A program made the position numbers and the translations under genes. Below the pieces are notes generated by a model, which did no database searches, was not told where the DNA came from, and was given only the letters and a program-made list of their open reading frames with translations. From Hydrococcus rivularis NIES-593 (GTDB lineage: Bacteria; Cyanobacteriota; Cyanobacteriia; Cyanobacteriales; Microcystaceae): a stretch of 64,000 bases of DNA. Shown here piece by piece: positions 35,131-44,084 of this stretch (position 1 is the stretch's first letter; every line of letters begins with the position of its first letter). The stretch lies in assembly GCF_001904635.1 (NCBI RefSeq), contig NZ_MRCB01000008.1, positions 1 to 64,000 of the forward strand. Direction: 5' to 3'.

Positions 35131-36015
35131 ATGTTTCAACACTGTTTAATCTGCACGGACTTTTCCGACGGCTTGCATCGATTGACTGATTTTGTTCCCG
35201 ATTTAGCAAGTAGCGGTCTAAAACGCATTGTTTTTTTACATATTATTTCGGTTTGGCAAGACGGAAGAGGTTCTAGAATAGACGAAGAGCAAATCGCAGC
35301 AGCTAAAGAACGCCTCTCAGCCGCTCTCACCTCCGTGCCAGAAGGAGTAGAAGTCAAGGTAGAAGTTGCGTTAGGTCGTCCGGTTGAAAAAATCCTTCGA
35401 GCAGTAGAAACCCATCAAATCGATGTCGTTTTTGTGGGCACGCCAATTCGCAGTTTGCTGGAAGAAAAAATCTTAGGCAGCACGAGCGCGGCATTGACGA
35501 AATTGATGTCAACACCCCTCATCGTTCTCCGTCCCGAACTAATTACCACTTATACTCGCGAAGAATTATCCTTGCGCTGTCGGCATCTTTGGCGTTATTT
35601 GTTAATTCCTTACAATGATGGGAAAGCGGCTCGCTATTTAATCGAACGAATCAAAGAGTATGCCAAGAAACAACCAGAAAAGCATCTAAAACAATGCATG
35701 CTCGTTTGGGTTGTTAGCGATGGATTGCGCGAAAAGGTACTGACAACTCACCGCCTGCAAGAAGCTCAGAAAAAACTAGAATCCGTCAAAGCTGAATTAG
35801 AAGCACTGGGATTGGAAGTCAATACTGAGGTACGACAGGGAAATCCTTTGCTAGAAATTCTCAATGCTGCGCTATATTTTGATATCAGCGCGATCGCGAT
35901 CGCAACTGACCGTCAACCCGATTGGCTAGAGTTAGCCGTTCCCTGTTTTGCGAGAGACTTGCTACGTCGCAGTTGGTTTCCAGTCTTATTTTTCTCTGCC
36001 GATCGGCAAAATTAA
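35131..36015 (+). CDS. Universal stress protein, two Usp domains
   Basis: 294 residues, ATG start without an obvious Shine-Dalgarno. The N-terminal Usp half (MFQHCLICTDFSDGL to about 145) has VFVGTPIRS and STSAALTKLMSTPLIVLRP, close to the G-2x-G-9x-G(S/T) nucleotide pattern. The C-terminal half (about 160-290, YLLIPYNDG, IAIATDRQPD) lacks the glycine loop and is more divergent. Stress or nucleotide sensing is the family role; nothing nearby narrows it. Confidence 0.85.
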   Translation: MFQHCLICTDFSDGLHRLTDFVPDLASSGLKRIVFLHIISVWQDGRGSRIDEEQIAAAKERLSAALTSVPEGVEVKVEVALGRPVEKILRAVETHQIDVVFVGTPIRSLLEEKILGSTSAALTKLMSTPLIVLRPELITTYTREELSLRCRHLWRYLLIPYNDGKAARYLIERIKEYAKKQPEKHLKQCMLVWVVSDGLREKVLTTHRLQEAQKKLESVKAELEALGLEVNTEVRQGNPLLEILNAALYFDISAIAIATDRQPDWLELAVPCFARDLLRRSWFPVLFFSADRQN

Positions 36016-36982
36016 GAGCCTAGTTGTCAACGAGAAAATTTTTCTTGATTTTACTAACCGTTTCTAGGTGAGTCGATCGGTGTGTAAATATTTACAAAAA
36101 AAACAGTTGTTTTGAAATCCTAAAATTAACTCTATCTTAAGATAGAATATAAAGCCAGTCTTGTCAGTTAAGGGTATTACTAAGGAGTGAGGAAAAATTC
36201 TTAGTTTTTTTGCTAGGTTTTTAAAGAAAAACTATCATAGAAAAAACTTAGCACTGGTACTAATCTTAGAAGATTAGAACGAATTAATGTAGAAAGACTG
36301 GCTTACCCGTCCTACCCAGTGGACGACGATCGAGCCAGCGTAGCAGCAGCGATCGCATCATCAATATTCCAGGCTCTTAATGGCTTTGAAGGCTGTCAAT
36401 CGACCAGGAGTTCGACCTGCACGGGAAGTTAACAGTTAATCGTTAATAGATAGTTAATAGTTAGTAGTTAGTAAATATTTTTTGGGAAACTATTACTTAC
36501 GAACTACTAACAAAAAAATGGAGTTGAGATGCAATCTTACTCTGTCCATAGCAAGAAATCTGCTTTCTTTCGACAGAGAGACGATATTGTTTCAGCAAAT
36601 TTTTATATATTAAAAATAAAAGAGGGGAAAATTCAAATGCTTTTAAAAGGAAACAAGCGAAGGAGAATCACTGGCGATCGAGTCTGCCGATTCAGTATTG
36701 ATTGACTTAGATCTTGCATCAGAACCAGAACCAGTAAACCTTAAAATCTCGCCAAGAAATCAAGTTCTTGGCTAAGAGAATAAGTCCATTAAAATAGACT
36801 GAAAGTCTTATTTAGTCATCATTTAGTCCTATAGGCGAGGACTATTGCGACCGAGCAAGGGAATAAATTTCCTTGTGGAGTAGAGCGAAGCGTAGGTGCA
36901 AGTCTCAGTTGAGAACGATCCTCTCGATCGAAGCTTGCCTAGCGTTGAACTTTTCAGGAGTTTCTGCTCGGAGATAAATGAT
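36016..36982. other. Long spacer with palindrome, short repeats and hairpin element C
   Basis: 967 bp without a supported gene. It has a perfect 16-bp palindrome TCTATCTTAAGATAGA (36131-36146), a run of GTTAATAGTTAGTAG words (36425-36475), and hairpin element C (36711-36909). Confidence 0.5.
36711..36909 (+). repeat. Multi-hairpin dispersed element, copy C
   Basis: The left end TTAGATCTTGCATCAG and right end GGTGCAAG-TCTCAG match the terminal inverted repeat of copy D at 48643. Between them are a CCAAGAAATCAAGTTCTTGG hairpin, an AAGTCCATTAAAATAGACT hairpin, and a TTAGTC..AGTCC arm, in the same order as in D. Confidence 0.65.
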
Positions 36983-37387
36983 ATGGATGCTGAAGAATAC
37001 TTATATCAACCAGCGGTGAAAGAACAAACCTTTTTAGCTGCCTATCGAGGTAATGCTGACTCAAATCAGTCACTGCAAACTGAGATTCCGACTAATGAAA
37101 AACCAAGCGCCGATCGCGCTAATAATAGCGGAATCTTATTGATTTCTAGCGGCTTGTTAGCCATCTCGATCGTTTTTACCATTACGTTAGTCGTGGTCTT
37201 GCTCAAACGATTGATGTTTTTAAAAACGTTTGACGAACAATCAACGACTGCAAAACGCGATCGGCAAGTTCCCTGCACTAAGTGTCATTTTTTTAACAAT
37301 AACTTTTATCTCAAGTGCGCCGTTCACCCTTCTAAGGTTTTAACTTCAGAGGCAAGAGATTGTTCGGACTACTGTCCCCGCCGTTAG
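36983..37387 (+). CDS. Single-span membrane protein with Cys-rich C-terminus
   Basis: 134 residues from the ATG at 36983, which has GGAG nine bases upstream. The longer frame starting at GTG 36896 would begin inside hairpin element C and is rejected. There is a polar N-terminus, one membrane helix (about 50-75, LLISSGLLAISIVFTITLVVV), and a C-terminal zinc-finger-like segment. That segment has two CxxC-type pairs separated by a single Cys (CTKCHFFNNN, LKCAVHP, CSDYC). It could bind zinc or a cluster. The family is not recognised. Confidence 0.6.
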   Translation: MDAEEYLYQPAVKEQTFLAAYRGNADSNQSLQTEIPTNEKPSADRANNSGILLISSGLLAISIVFTITLVVVLLKRLMFLKTFDEQSTTAKRDRQVPCTKCHFFNNNFYLKCAVHPSKVLTSEARDCSDYCPRR

Positions 37388-37479
37388 AAAAGCTCGCTGG
37401 CGTTTTTATCGCTGTTTTATTGGGAGAAGTCATGGGTCAAAACCAAGGCAATTTCGTAGAAAATTGCGATCGCTGCGAA

Positions 37480-38391
37480 CTAAATTCCAAAGAAGATTTT
37501 TAAAGCATTCTCCATCCGACTCGACCAAGACTCTTCGGTATGCTCTCCCGTGGGATCTTCGACAACAAAGAGATTTTCGTTTTCCCGATACCCAAAATCT
37601 TTTACTAAGATATCCCGCATTTCGCGACCTCGTGCCGTAGCACGCTCTTCAATAAACGAATTGTGAAAACCTCCTTCTCGTACTAAACCCCAGTCCAGGT
37701 AAATTTTTAAGCGCTTGTCGGGATTGTTTAGGGTTTTTGAAGCCTCGAAAAGAAGTGCCGAAGACTCAAGAGTCCCAAAGAAAGAACCCGCAAACTCGAA
37801 CAAAGAAGCATCCATCGCAGAATCTATTCCCACCCAAAATGAAGGCGAGAAAGCAGCGACGCAGCGAAAGCGGTTGGGATGCTTAATAGCGGTATAGAAT
37901 GCAGCCAACCCTCCGTGGGACGATCCTAAAACCAAACTCGTTTCGGCATCGGCAAGGGTTCTGTAATTGGCATCGATAAATCCTTTGACCGATTCCGCTA
38001 AATAGCTAGAGTAATTATCCAATCCTCCCCAGTCGCTTCCCTTGACTGGAGCGTGAGTATATTCATAATCCCGGTTGAGGGGACAGATGGCAACAACGAT
38101 GACCTTACGAATTTGATTGCTTAGATACAGCCTCGTTAGTATCTCTGCCACATTCCAGGTTTTTTGGTAAGCTCCCCCAGGGAAAAAAGCCGTGTCGCCA
38201 TCGTTCATGTAAATGACCGGGTAGCGTTCCTGGCTAATCTCATAATTTCGCGGCAAGAAAATATGAACTTTACGCGGCTTATCCCATTCTCTGCCCACCT
38301 GAAAATTATCGTAAGTGTGAAAAAATCCTCCCCAATAGCCGCGATCGTGAAACCAACCTTCTTGTCCGCCTTTGGTAAATTGCTCAGCCAC
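37480..38391 (-). CDS. Esterase D/enterochelin-esterase-like hydrolase
   Basis: 303 residues, GTG start. Alpha/beta hydrolase of the Esterase_phd/Fes type: oxyanion region VIYMNDGDTAFF, nucleophile elbow LGSSHGG, and a putative catalytic His near the end in GEHTEESWSSRM. No signal peptide, so probably cytosolic. No siderophore or transport genes are adjacent. Substrate is unknown. Confidence 0.8.
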   Translation of the reverse strand: MAEQFTKGGQEGWFHDRGYWGGFFHTYDNFQVGREWDKPRKVHIFLPRNYEISQERYPVIYMNDGDTAFFPGGAYQKTWNVAEILTRLYLSNQIRKVIVVAICPLNRDYEYTHAPVKGSDWGGLDNYSSYLAESVKGFIDANYRTLADAETSLVLGSSHGGLAAFYTAIKHPNRFRCVAAFSPSFWVGIDSAMDASLFEFAGSFFGTLESSALLFEASKTLNNPDKRLKIYLDWGLVREGGFHNSFIEERATARGREMRDILVKDFGYRENENLFVVEDPTGEHTEESWSSRMENALKIFFGI

Positions 38392-38542
38392 TTGTCAATA
38401 ATTTGATGAAAGGATTTTAGATTTTGGCGAAGCCGCCGCACGCTCCTTGAGACGCTTCAAGGAAAACGGCGGATTTTGGATTGGGGATTAGGTAACTTTC
38501 TCCCAAGTCCCCCACGCCCCTTATCATCCCCGACTTCCGACT

Positions 38543-39256
38543 TCAACTATGAATCGTCCCATCGGGCAAAATCGCTCCGGTAAGGATAGCTCCTGTCAGT
38601 TTTACCAGAATACGATTGCCAGAACCAACTTTAGCGCCTCTGAGATCGGCTTCTCGCAGGTCGGCTCCGCTCAGATCTGCCCCAATTAGCTTGGCTTCTC
38701 GTAAATTTGCCTGTTTGAGATTGGCTTGCAGTAAATTAGCGCGAAATAGATTGGCTCTATACAAATTAGACCCTTCGAGATTAACGTTATGTAAAAAGCT
38801 ATCGCTGAGGTCGGCTTCGCTGAGATCGGCACCAGCCATGTTTCTGCCAGAGAGGTCTTTTTCTTTGAGATCGGCTCCTCTGAGGTTCGCTCCGCTGAGA
38901 TCGCTGTAGTAGGGTCTTCTTGCCTGAGAATAAGTTGACTGAGGGCGTTCCCGGGTTGGCTGAGGACGTTCCCGCGTTGGGGGAGGCGCTGCTGGCTTTG
39001 AAGGAGATTTTGACTTGGACTGTCGAGACGATTTTTCCTTGGTTTGGATTTGCCGCAGTTGCTCCCGCGCGTGGTTGAGTTCCTGAAGTTTGGCAACGGC
39101 TTTTTCTAGCAGCCGTTGATTATCTTTGGGGATGCGATCGGGATGCCAAATAAATGCTAAATCCTTGTAAGCTTGGTTAATCTCTTCGAGAGATGCCCCT
39201 AATTCCAAGCCCAGCACTTTGTAGTATTGCTCTAACTCTTTCATTGCCACGCTCAT
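38543..39256 (-). CDS. J-domain protein with pentapeptide repeats
   Basis: 237 residues from the ATG at 39256; an ATG four codons later (MKELEQYYKVLG) is equally possible, and the frame reaches a TTG further up. The N-terminal J domain contains the HPD motif (FIWHPDRIPKDN), implying cooperation with a DnaK. A basic Ser/Pro-rich linker with a repeated TRERPQ follows. Then come about twenty pentapeptide repeats of the A(D/N)LxX type (SGANLRGADL, LFRANLLQANLKQANL) forming a right-handed beta helix. This pairing is found in cyanobacteria; clients are unknown. Confidence 0.85.
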   Translation of the reverse strand: MSVAMKELEQYYKVLGLELGASLEEINQAYKDLAFIWHPDRIPKDNQRLLEKAVAKLQELNHAREQLRQIQTKEKSSRQSKSKSPSKPAAPPPTRERPQPTRERPQSTYSQARRPYYSDLSGANLRGADLKEKDLSGRNMAGADLSEADLSDSFLHNVNLEGSNLYRANLFRANLLQANLKQANLREAKLIGADLSGADLREADLRGAKVGSGNRILVKLTGAILTGAILPDGTIHS

Positions 39257-39286
39257 AACGCTTAACCGCAATGGAATGACTTTGGG

Positions 39287-39505
39287 TTGCCAGCTAGATA
39301 TGGTTTTATCTTAGCTAATCCGATAGTTTTTCTAGATAATTCTTCTAGAATAATTTCCCCGCACGCGATCGCGCTAAAAATCTTAGAAAAATTACCAAAA
39401 CGCCCGAACAGATCCAGTTTCTATTCTCCAGGGCAGACAGATAATTCCCTTTTGGAGCGGGCAAATGTCAAGCGATTAGTTAAAATGATTAACAAGTCGG
39501 ATTAG
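39287..39505 (+). CDS. Possible small hypothetical protein
   Basis: A 72-codon frame starting at TTG, with protein-like composition (ALKILEKLPKRPNRSSFYSP, LLERANVKRLVKMINKSD). There is no good ribosome site and the family is not recognised. Divergent from the J-domain gene. Uncertain. Confidence 0.3.
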   Translation: MPARYGFILANPIVFLDNSSRIISPHAIALKILEKLPKRPNRSSFYSPGQTDNSLLERANVKRLVKMINKSD

Positions 39506-39743
39506 CTAGTACAATTTTTGAAGATTAACTCGCGCGAACCAATCTGCTTGTATATCAGTCCGAGCTAAATATTGAGTATCCTACAAACTTAAGGAGCTTA
39601 TCTTTCATTGCTTGCCAGGTATTAAATCATAGAGCTTAAGTTATTATCAGTAAATCAAGACCGACCGATTACTATTGGAACATTATCATTAGACAAATTA
39701 GACAAACTTCTACAGGAAGCTATAGCTGCGATTACAGGACAAA

Positions 39744-40742
39744 ATGACCACCGATAACATCCGTTTACGTAACGAATTTTTAAACACTCAGGTGATCGCT
39801 CGCAACACGGGTAAAAAGTTGGGAGTTGTTAAAGAAGTATTAGTCGATATCGATCGCCGAGAAGTAGTAGCGTTGGGACTGAGGGATAACATTCTTGCCC
39901 TCTCTGGAATGCCTCAGTACATGTACATCTCTAGCATCCGGCAAGTAGGCGATGTCATTTTGGTAGAGGATGAGGATGTCCTCGAAGCCATCGATATCGA
40001 TGCCTACAGTCCCTTGATCAATAGCGAAGTAATTACAGAAACGGGAGAACCCCTGGGTCGCGTTCGGGACTTCCAATTCAATCTAGAGGATGGCAAAGTA
40101 TCTACCATCACGATCGCTTCTTTGGGATTTCCACAGATTCCCGAGCAACTCATCAGCACCTACGAACTCTCTATGGAGGAAGTGGTCAGCAGCGGACCCA
40201 ATCGCCTGATCGTTTTTGAAGGGGCAGAAGAGCGCCTCAGACAGTTAACCGTAGGAATCCTAGAACGTTTGGGCATTGGCAGACCCCCTTGGGAAAGAGA
40301 AGAAGAACAGATGTATCCGTCTACCGTTCAACCGGGCAACGAACTGCCTAGCGGCATTCCCATTCGCACGCCAGTAGAAGCCCGTAAGCCAGTGGTAGAA
40401 GAACGTTGGGACGAAGATGAATGGGAACAGCCTATCGCTGCTCCGCCTCCTCGTCGGCAAGCCGAGTCGATTCGCTACGAGGAAGAATATGAATACGAAG
40501 AGGAGTTAGAAGAAGACAACTGGGGCGAAGTCAGAAAAGAGCGTGCTGCGGCTCGCTATCAACCCCCCATTTACGAACCCAAGGCTCCCGAACCGGATTA
40601 CGATTACGAAGACTACGATGATGTCCGAGGCGATGTCTGGGACGACGACACGGAACCGGAGCCTTATAAGCCTTCTCCGGTTAACATTCCCGACAAGAAA
40701 AAAGAGAAACAACCCGAATACGAAGAAGAAGCAGGCTACTAA
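39744..40742 (+). CDS. PRC-barrel domain protein with acidic tail
   Basis: 332 residues, ATG start. Two PRC-barrel units are visible: about 7-80 (FLNTQVIARNTGKKLGVVKE) and about 92-165 (LINSEVITETGEPLGRVRDF). PRC barrels bind RNA or photosynthetic complexes in other proteins. From about 200 the chain is low-complexity, rich in Glu/Asp/Tyr/Pro (EEYEYEEELEED, DYDYEDYDD), and ends with a short Lys-rich patch. It is likely a soluble scaffold protein of cyanobacteria. Confidence 0.8.
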   Translation: MTTDNIRLRNEFLNTQVIARNTGKKLGVVKEVLVDIDRREVVALGLRDNILALSGMPQYMYISSIRQVGDVILVEDEDVLEAIDIDAYSPLINSEVITETGEPLGRVRDFQFNLEDGKVSTITIASLGFPQIPEQLISTYELSMEEVVSSGPNRLIVFEGAEERLRQLTVGILERLGIGRPPWEREEEQMYPSTVQPGNELPSGIPIRTPVEARKPVVEERWDEDEWEQPIAAPPPRRQAESIRYEEEYEYEEELEEDNWGEVRKERAAARYQPPIYEPKAPEPDYDYEDYDDVRGDVWDDDTEPEPYKPSPVNIPDKKKEKQPEYEEEAGY

Positions 40743-41080
40743 TTTCCGCTCTTAAGAACTTAGACAAGATAGGATAAAGTTAGACAAACTTAGACACTAT
40801 CCTGATGTCTTATTTCTGTTTCATTCAGAGTCACTGCTGCCTACCCCCTAAAATTCAGCCAACATTTCGAGCGGCTACCTGATTTTTTACGAGAGAATAG
40901 ATCTTGAGGAAACTTCAGTTGGAGGATAGCGATGTTGTGCGACAACTGCTTACGCCAGCGAAGCTGTTGGGTATACAAACTCGCACAAGCGGATGTGCGC
41001 TTGCTTGCTTTGTTGAAAAAACTCAAACAGTGCGAGATTCACCAATCAGCTTGAGATCGAACTAGCTAGTTGAGTTTTTC
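40743..41080. other. Spacer with terminator-like structure after the PRC gene
   Basis: 338 bp. Directly after the stop, TAGGATA..TATCCT flanks AGTT..AACT with a thrice-repeated TTAGACA word (40760-40800). No gene seen in the remainder. Confidence 0.45.
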
Positions 41081-42337
41081 TCACGCTTGCGTAGTCTTCT
41101 CTTGCAAAATTGTCTTAGCGACGATCCGCGTTTTCTTCCGTTCCGCTTCTGAGAGGTCTTGCCCCGATTGCAAGCGAGTAGCGCTGGTCTGGAGAACGGT
41201 TGCCGCTCCTTGGTCTCCTAATTGTAAGGCCGTGTTGGCAGCTGTTTGTAGCATTGTGACAGCCCCATCGCGATCGCCTTGTTTGAGTTTGGTTTCTGCA
41301 ATTTGGGTTTGTCGGTATTTCGCGAGCATCAAAATCGCTTTTTGTACCTGGGGATCGGGTTGCGGTTGATAGACAGACTGCACCTCTACTTGGACGGGCA
41401 GTTTTTCGGTGAGCAATCCTTCTTGGGACGTAGCCGGATCGTCGTAGCGCACTTGCACTTTAGCGATGGTTTGCGTTCCGGTTGGCAATTGGCTCAAATA
41501 CAAATTCACCAACACGACCCGCGAATCTCCCGTCATTAAATCGCCCAAGCGGATGAGATGGCAGTCGCCTTCTACTTGAGAGGTTAACTCTACAGTGTCT
41601 GGGGCAACTTGCGCGATGGGCTTGAGTTCGGCGAGGCGCACCTGGGGGGCTAGTTCTAGCAACAAGCGTGCATTGGTTAAGGCGACTGATTGAAGGCGGT
41701 TAAATAGTCGGCTAAACTCGCTGAGAACTTTGTCGGGAGTTTCGATATAGCTGAGCGTTCCTCCGGCATAATCAGCAATTTTTTCCAAGACATCCTGATT
41801 CCAGTGAGTGCCAAAACCAAGCGTGTTGATGGTAATATTGTACTCTGATGCCAACTGAGCGAGTTTTAAGCAGCGCTGGTTGTCTCCGTGTTCGTTCTCG
41901 CCATCGGTCAAGAGCAGAATTTGGGAGACTGTGTTGTTTTTTCCTTTCGTCGCTTCTATAATTCCCAGCTTCATTCCCTCGTCGATCGCGGTGCCTCCAG
42001 CGGGTTCTAACTGTTGAATTTGATGCCTGACTTTGCTAAGCTCCGTCACGGTTTGATTGGGGACGATGACTTTGGCGCGATGGTCGAAGGCAACTACCGA
42101 GAGGCGATCTTTGTGACTCAATCGTTCGATGAGACGAATGGCAGCTTCTTTGACTGTTTCTAAGGGTCGTCCGGTCAGAGAGCCGCTATGATCGAGTACC
42201 AAACAGAGATTTAACGGTAGCGATTGCTCCTGTTCCTCGGCGATCGCGGCGATCGACAAAGACAATTGGCGCTGACTTCTAGCTTGATTGGCATCTAGGT
42301 GGGAGTCGCTTAGCGCTGGTTGTATACTAACTTTCAT
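41081..42337 (-). CDS. von Willebrand factor A domain protein
   Basis: 418 residues, ATG start. The VWA domain (about 40-220) has a complete MIDAS: DHSGS (Asp49, Ser51, Ser53), a Thr in GGTAIDEG, and Asp in LLTDGENEHGD. A C-terminal beta domain (about 240-340) and a helical end (about 345-400) follow. There is no signal peptide, so a cytosolic protein-binding role is likely. Resembles cyanobacterial VWA proteins with an uncharacterised function. Confidence 0.88.
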   Translation of the reverse strand: MKVSIQPALSDSHLDANQARSQRQLSLSIAAIAEEQEQSLPLNLCLVLDHSGSLTGRPLETVKEAAIRLIERLSHKDRLSVVAFDHRAKVIVPNQTVTELSKVRHQIQQLEPAGGTAIDEGMKLGIIEATKGKNNTVSQILLLTDGENEHGDNQRCLKLAQLASEYNITINTLGFGTHWNQDVLEKIADYAGGTLSYIETPDKVLSEFSRLFNRLQSVALTNARLLLELAPQVRLAELKPIAQVAPDTVELTSQVEGDCHLIRLGDLMTGDSRVVLVNLYLSQLPTGTQTIAKVQVRYDDPATSQEGLLTEKLPVQVEVQSVYQPQPDPQVQKAILMLAKYRQTQIAETKLKQGDRDGAVTMLQTAANTALQLGDQGAATVLQTSATRLQSGQDLSEAERKKTRIVAKTILQEKTTQA

Positions 42338-42596
42338 AGAATTTTAGCATTTTACTGAACGACAACGGCGATCGCCGCTCTGCTCTCTTATATCTCATTT
42401 ATTTCGAGAACCGCTACACAAGAGAAACTTATTATTTTATATCATCTTGTTTTGAAGATTCAGCACAAGATAAGCCGAAAAAGAGATTGGGGAGACGCAG
42501 CGATCGATGACGCAGGCGCGGGCGCGGCTGTAGGATTTTCCTGCGTCCGCACTTGAGCGCGCCTTTCTCTACTTGACTCCCTAACTCTCTATCGCT

Positions 42597-42932
42597 CTAC
42601 ATTCCGGGAAGATTCAGACCACTAGTCAGTTCTTCCATCCGCGTCCGCATCGTTTCTGTCGATTTATTGTAAGCATCTGTCATCGCCTCGGTTACGAGTT
42701 CGGACAGTGTTTGTGCACCTTGAGCGACGGCTTCTGGAGAAATTTCTACGCGACGGGGTTCTTGGTTGCCACTAAGGATAACTTTTACCGAACCATCGCT
42801 GCTTTGTCCCTGAATTTCCATTTGCTCCAATTCTTCTTGGAGTTTTTTAGCGCCTTCTTGAACTTGCTTGGCTTTCTGGAAAGCCTCTTTGAGTTGTCCT
42901 AACCCAAACCCAAATCCTTGTCCTTTTGCCAT
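42597..42932 (-). CDS. YbaB/EbfC nucleoid-associated protein
   Basis: 111 residues, ATG start. [39 protein letters not shown] and RRVEISPEA are typical of the dimeric tweezer-like YbaB family that binds DNA. It lies downstream of murB on the same strand, a cyanobacterial arrangement rather than the dnaX-recR context of proteobacteria. Confidence 0.92.
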   Translation of the reverse strand: MAKGQGFGFGLGQLKEAFQKAKQVQEGAKKLQEELEQMEIQGQSSDGSVKVILSGNQEPRRVEISPEAVAQGAQTLSELVTEAMTDAYNKSTETMRTRMEELTSGLNLPGM

Positions 42933-43056
42933 ATCTCTATAAAATCAGTTGAGTAATCTAGAATTCAAGATCGACAAGAGCAAGTAGAAATACTTGCTCG
43001 GTTGAAGGAAATCAACCTCTAGTTAATCTTAGCCTTTCCTGGCGATCGCAACAGCT

Positions 43057-43986
43057 TTAGGTGAGTGAAAACTCTCCCAAGATTTTTACTTCTGGTTCTA
43101 GCAACACCGACCAATGGGATTCAACTCGTTCCTGGACGTAGCGGATCAAGCGAAAGATATCGTCTGCTTTAGCATTGCCGCAGTTGAGGATAAAGTTAGC
43201 GTGGCGACGGGCGACTTCTGCGTTGCCGATGCGATAGCCTTTTAACCCCAGTTGTTCGATGAGCCATCCGGCTGCATGGGGGGTGGGATTGCGAAAAACG
43301 CTGCCGCAACTGGGGCGATCGTAGGGTTGGGAACTTTTGCGCTGTTGGAGGTTGCGATTGGTAGTTTCCATAACCTCATCTCGACTAAAGCCCGGTTGTA
43401 GTTGGAAGGTAGCTTCGATAACTAGCCGATTGCCGCCTTGCAATGCCGAAGTTCGATAGCTGTAGTTCAAAGCGTCGGGGGTTAGCTCCTCTAGGGTTCC
43501 ATCGGGGGAAAGAACGGTGGTGCTGACCAGATATTGGGCAGCGCAGTGGTTGTGAGCGCCTGCATTCATGACCACCGCTCCGCCAACCGTCCCGGGAATG
43601 CCAACCGCCCATTCTAAGCCTCGCCAACCCCGTTTAGCGACCTGCCAGGCGAGGCGAGCGATGGGTTCGCCCGCGCTTGCCGTTATTCTTGCCGTTTCGG
43701 GATCGAAATGGGTGCGCCGCAGGTAGCGAGTGCTAAGGACTAAACCGGGAATGCCGCGATCGCTGATGAGCAAATTCGAGCCAGCACCCAATAGGAGTAG
43801 GGGCAGATCTTGACCTCGAAACCACTCGAAGGTGGCTTGCAATTCGTCCCAATTGCGCGGGGCTACATACCATTGCGCCAGTCCGCCGACTCGATAGGAG
43901 GTAAAGTCTGCCAGAGAGACTTGGGGGCGAATGAAACATTCAGTACCCGGCAAATGAATCGGCGAGGGGGCAGAAGACAAAACCAT
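43057..43986 (-). CDS. murB: UDP-N-acetylenolpyruvoylglucosamine reductase
   Basis: FAD enzyme making UDP-MurNAc; 309 residues, ATG start. FAD-binding LLLGAGSNLLISDRGI, EWAVGIPGTVGGAVVMNAGA, the catalytic Ser in PSCGSVFRNP and a C-terminal Glu in LLEPEVKILG are visible. It follows murC by 98 bp on the same strand. Confidence 0.96.
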   Translation of the reverse strand: MVLSSAPSPIHLPGTECFIRPQVSLADFTSYRVGGLAQWYVAPRNWDELQATFEWFRGQDLPLLLLGAGSNLLISDRGIPGLVLSTRYLRRTHFDPETARITASAGEPIARLAWQVAKRGWRGLEWAVGIPGTVGGAVVMNAGAHNHCAAQYLVSTTVLSPDGTLEELTPDALNYSYRTSALQGGNRLVIEATFQLQPGFSRDEVMETTNRNLQQRKSSQPYDRPSCGSVFRNPTPHAAGWLIEQLGLKGYRIGNAEVARRHANFILNCGNAKADDIFRLIRYVQERVESHWSVLLEPEVKILGEFSLT

Positions 43987-44084
43987 AGGATTGCTGAGAC
44001 AGAAACTGATTAAAGAATAACTCGAACTTTTGTGAGGGGAACCGGGTCTAAATTAACAGTCAAAACTAAAAGTGCCAATTTAAA

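Noticed and set aside
36131-36146. Perfect 16-bp palindrome as an operator
   Set aside because: It is AT-rich, nearly 900 bp from the next gene, and matches no regulator site I know.
36896-36982. Extended N-terminus of the Cys-rich membrane protein from a GTG
   Set aside because: The GTG lies inside the right end of hairpin element C; the ATG at 36983 has a proper ribosome site.
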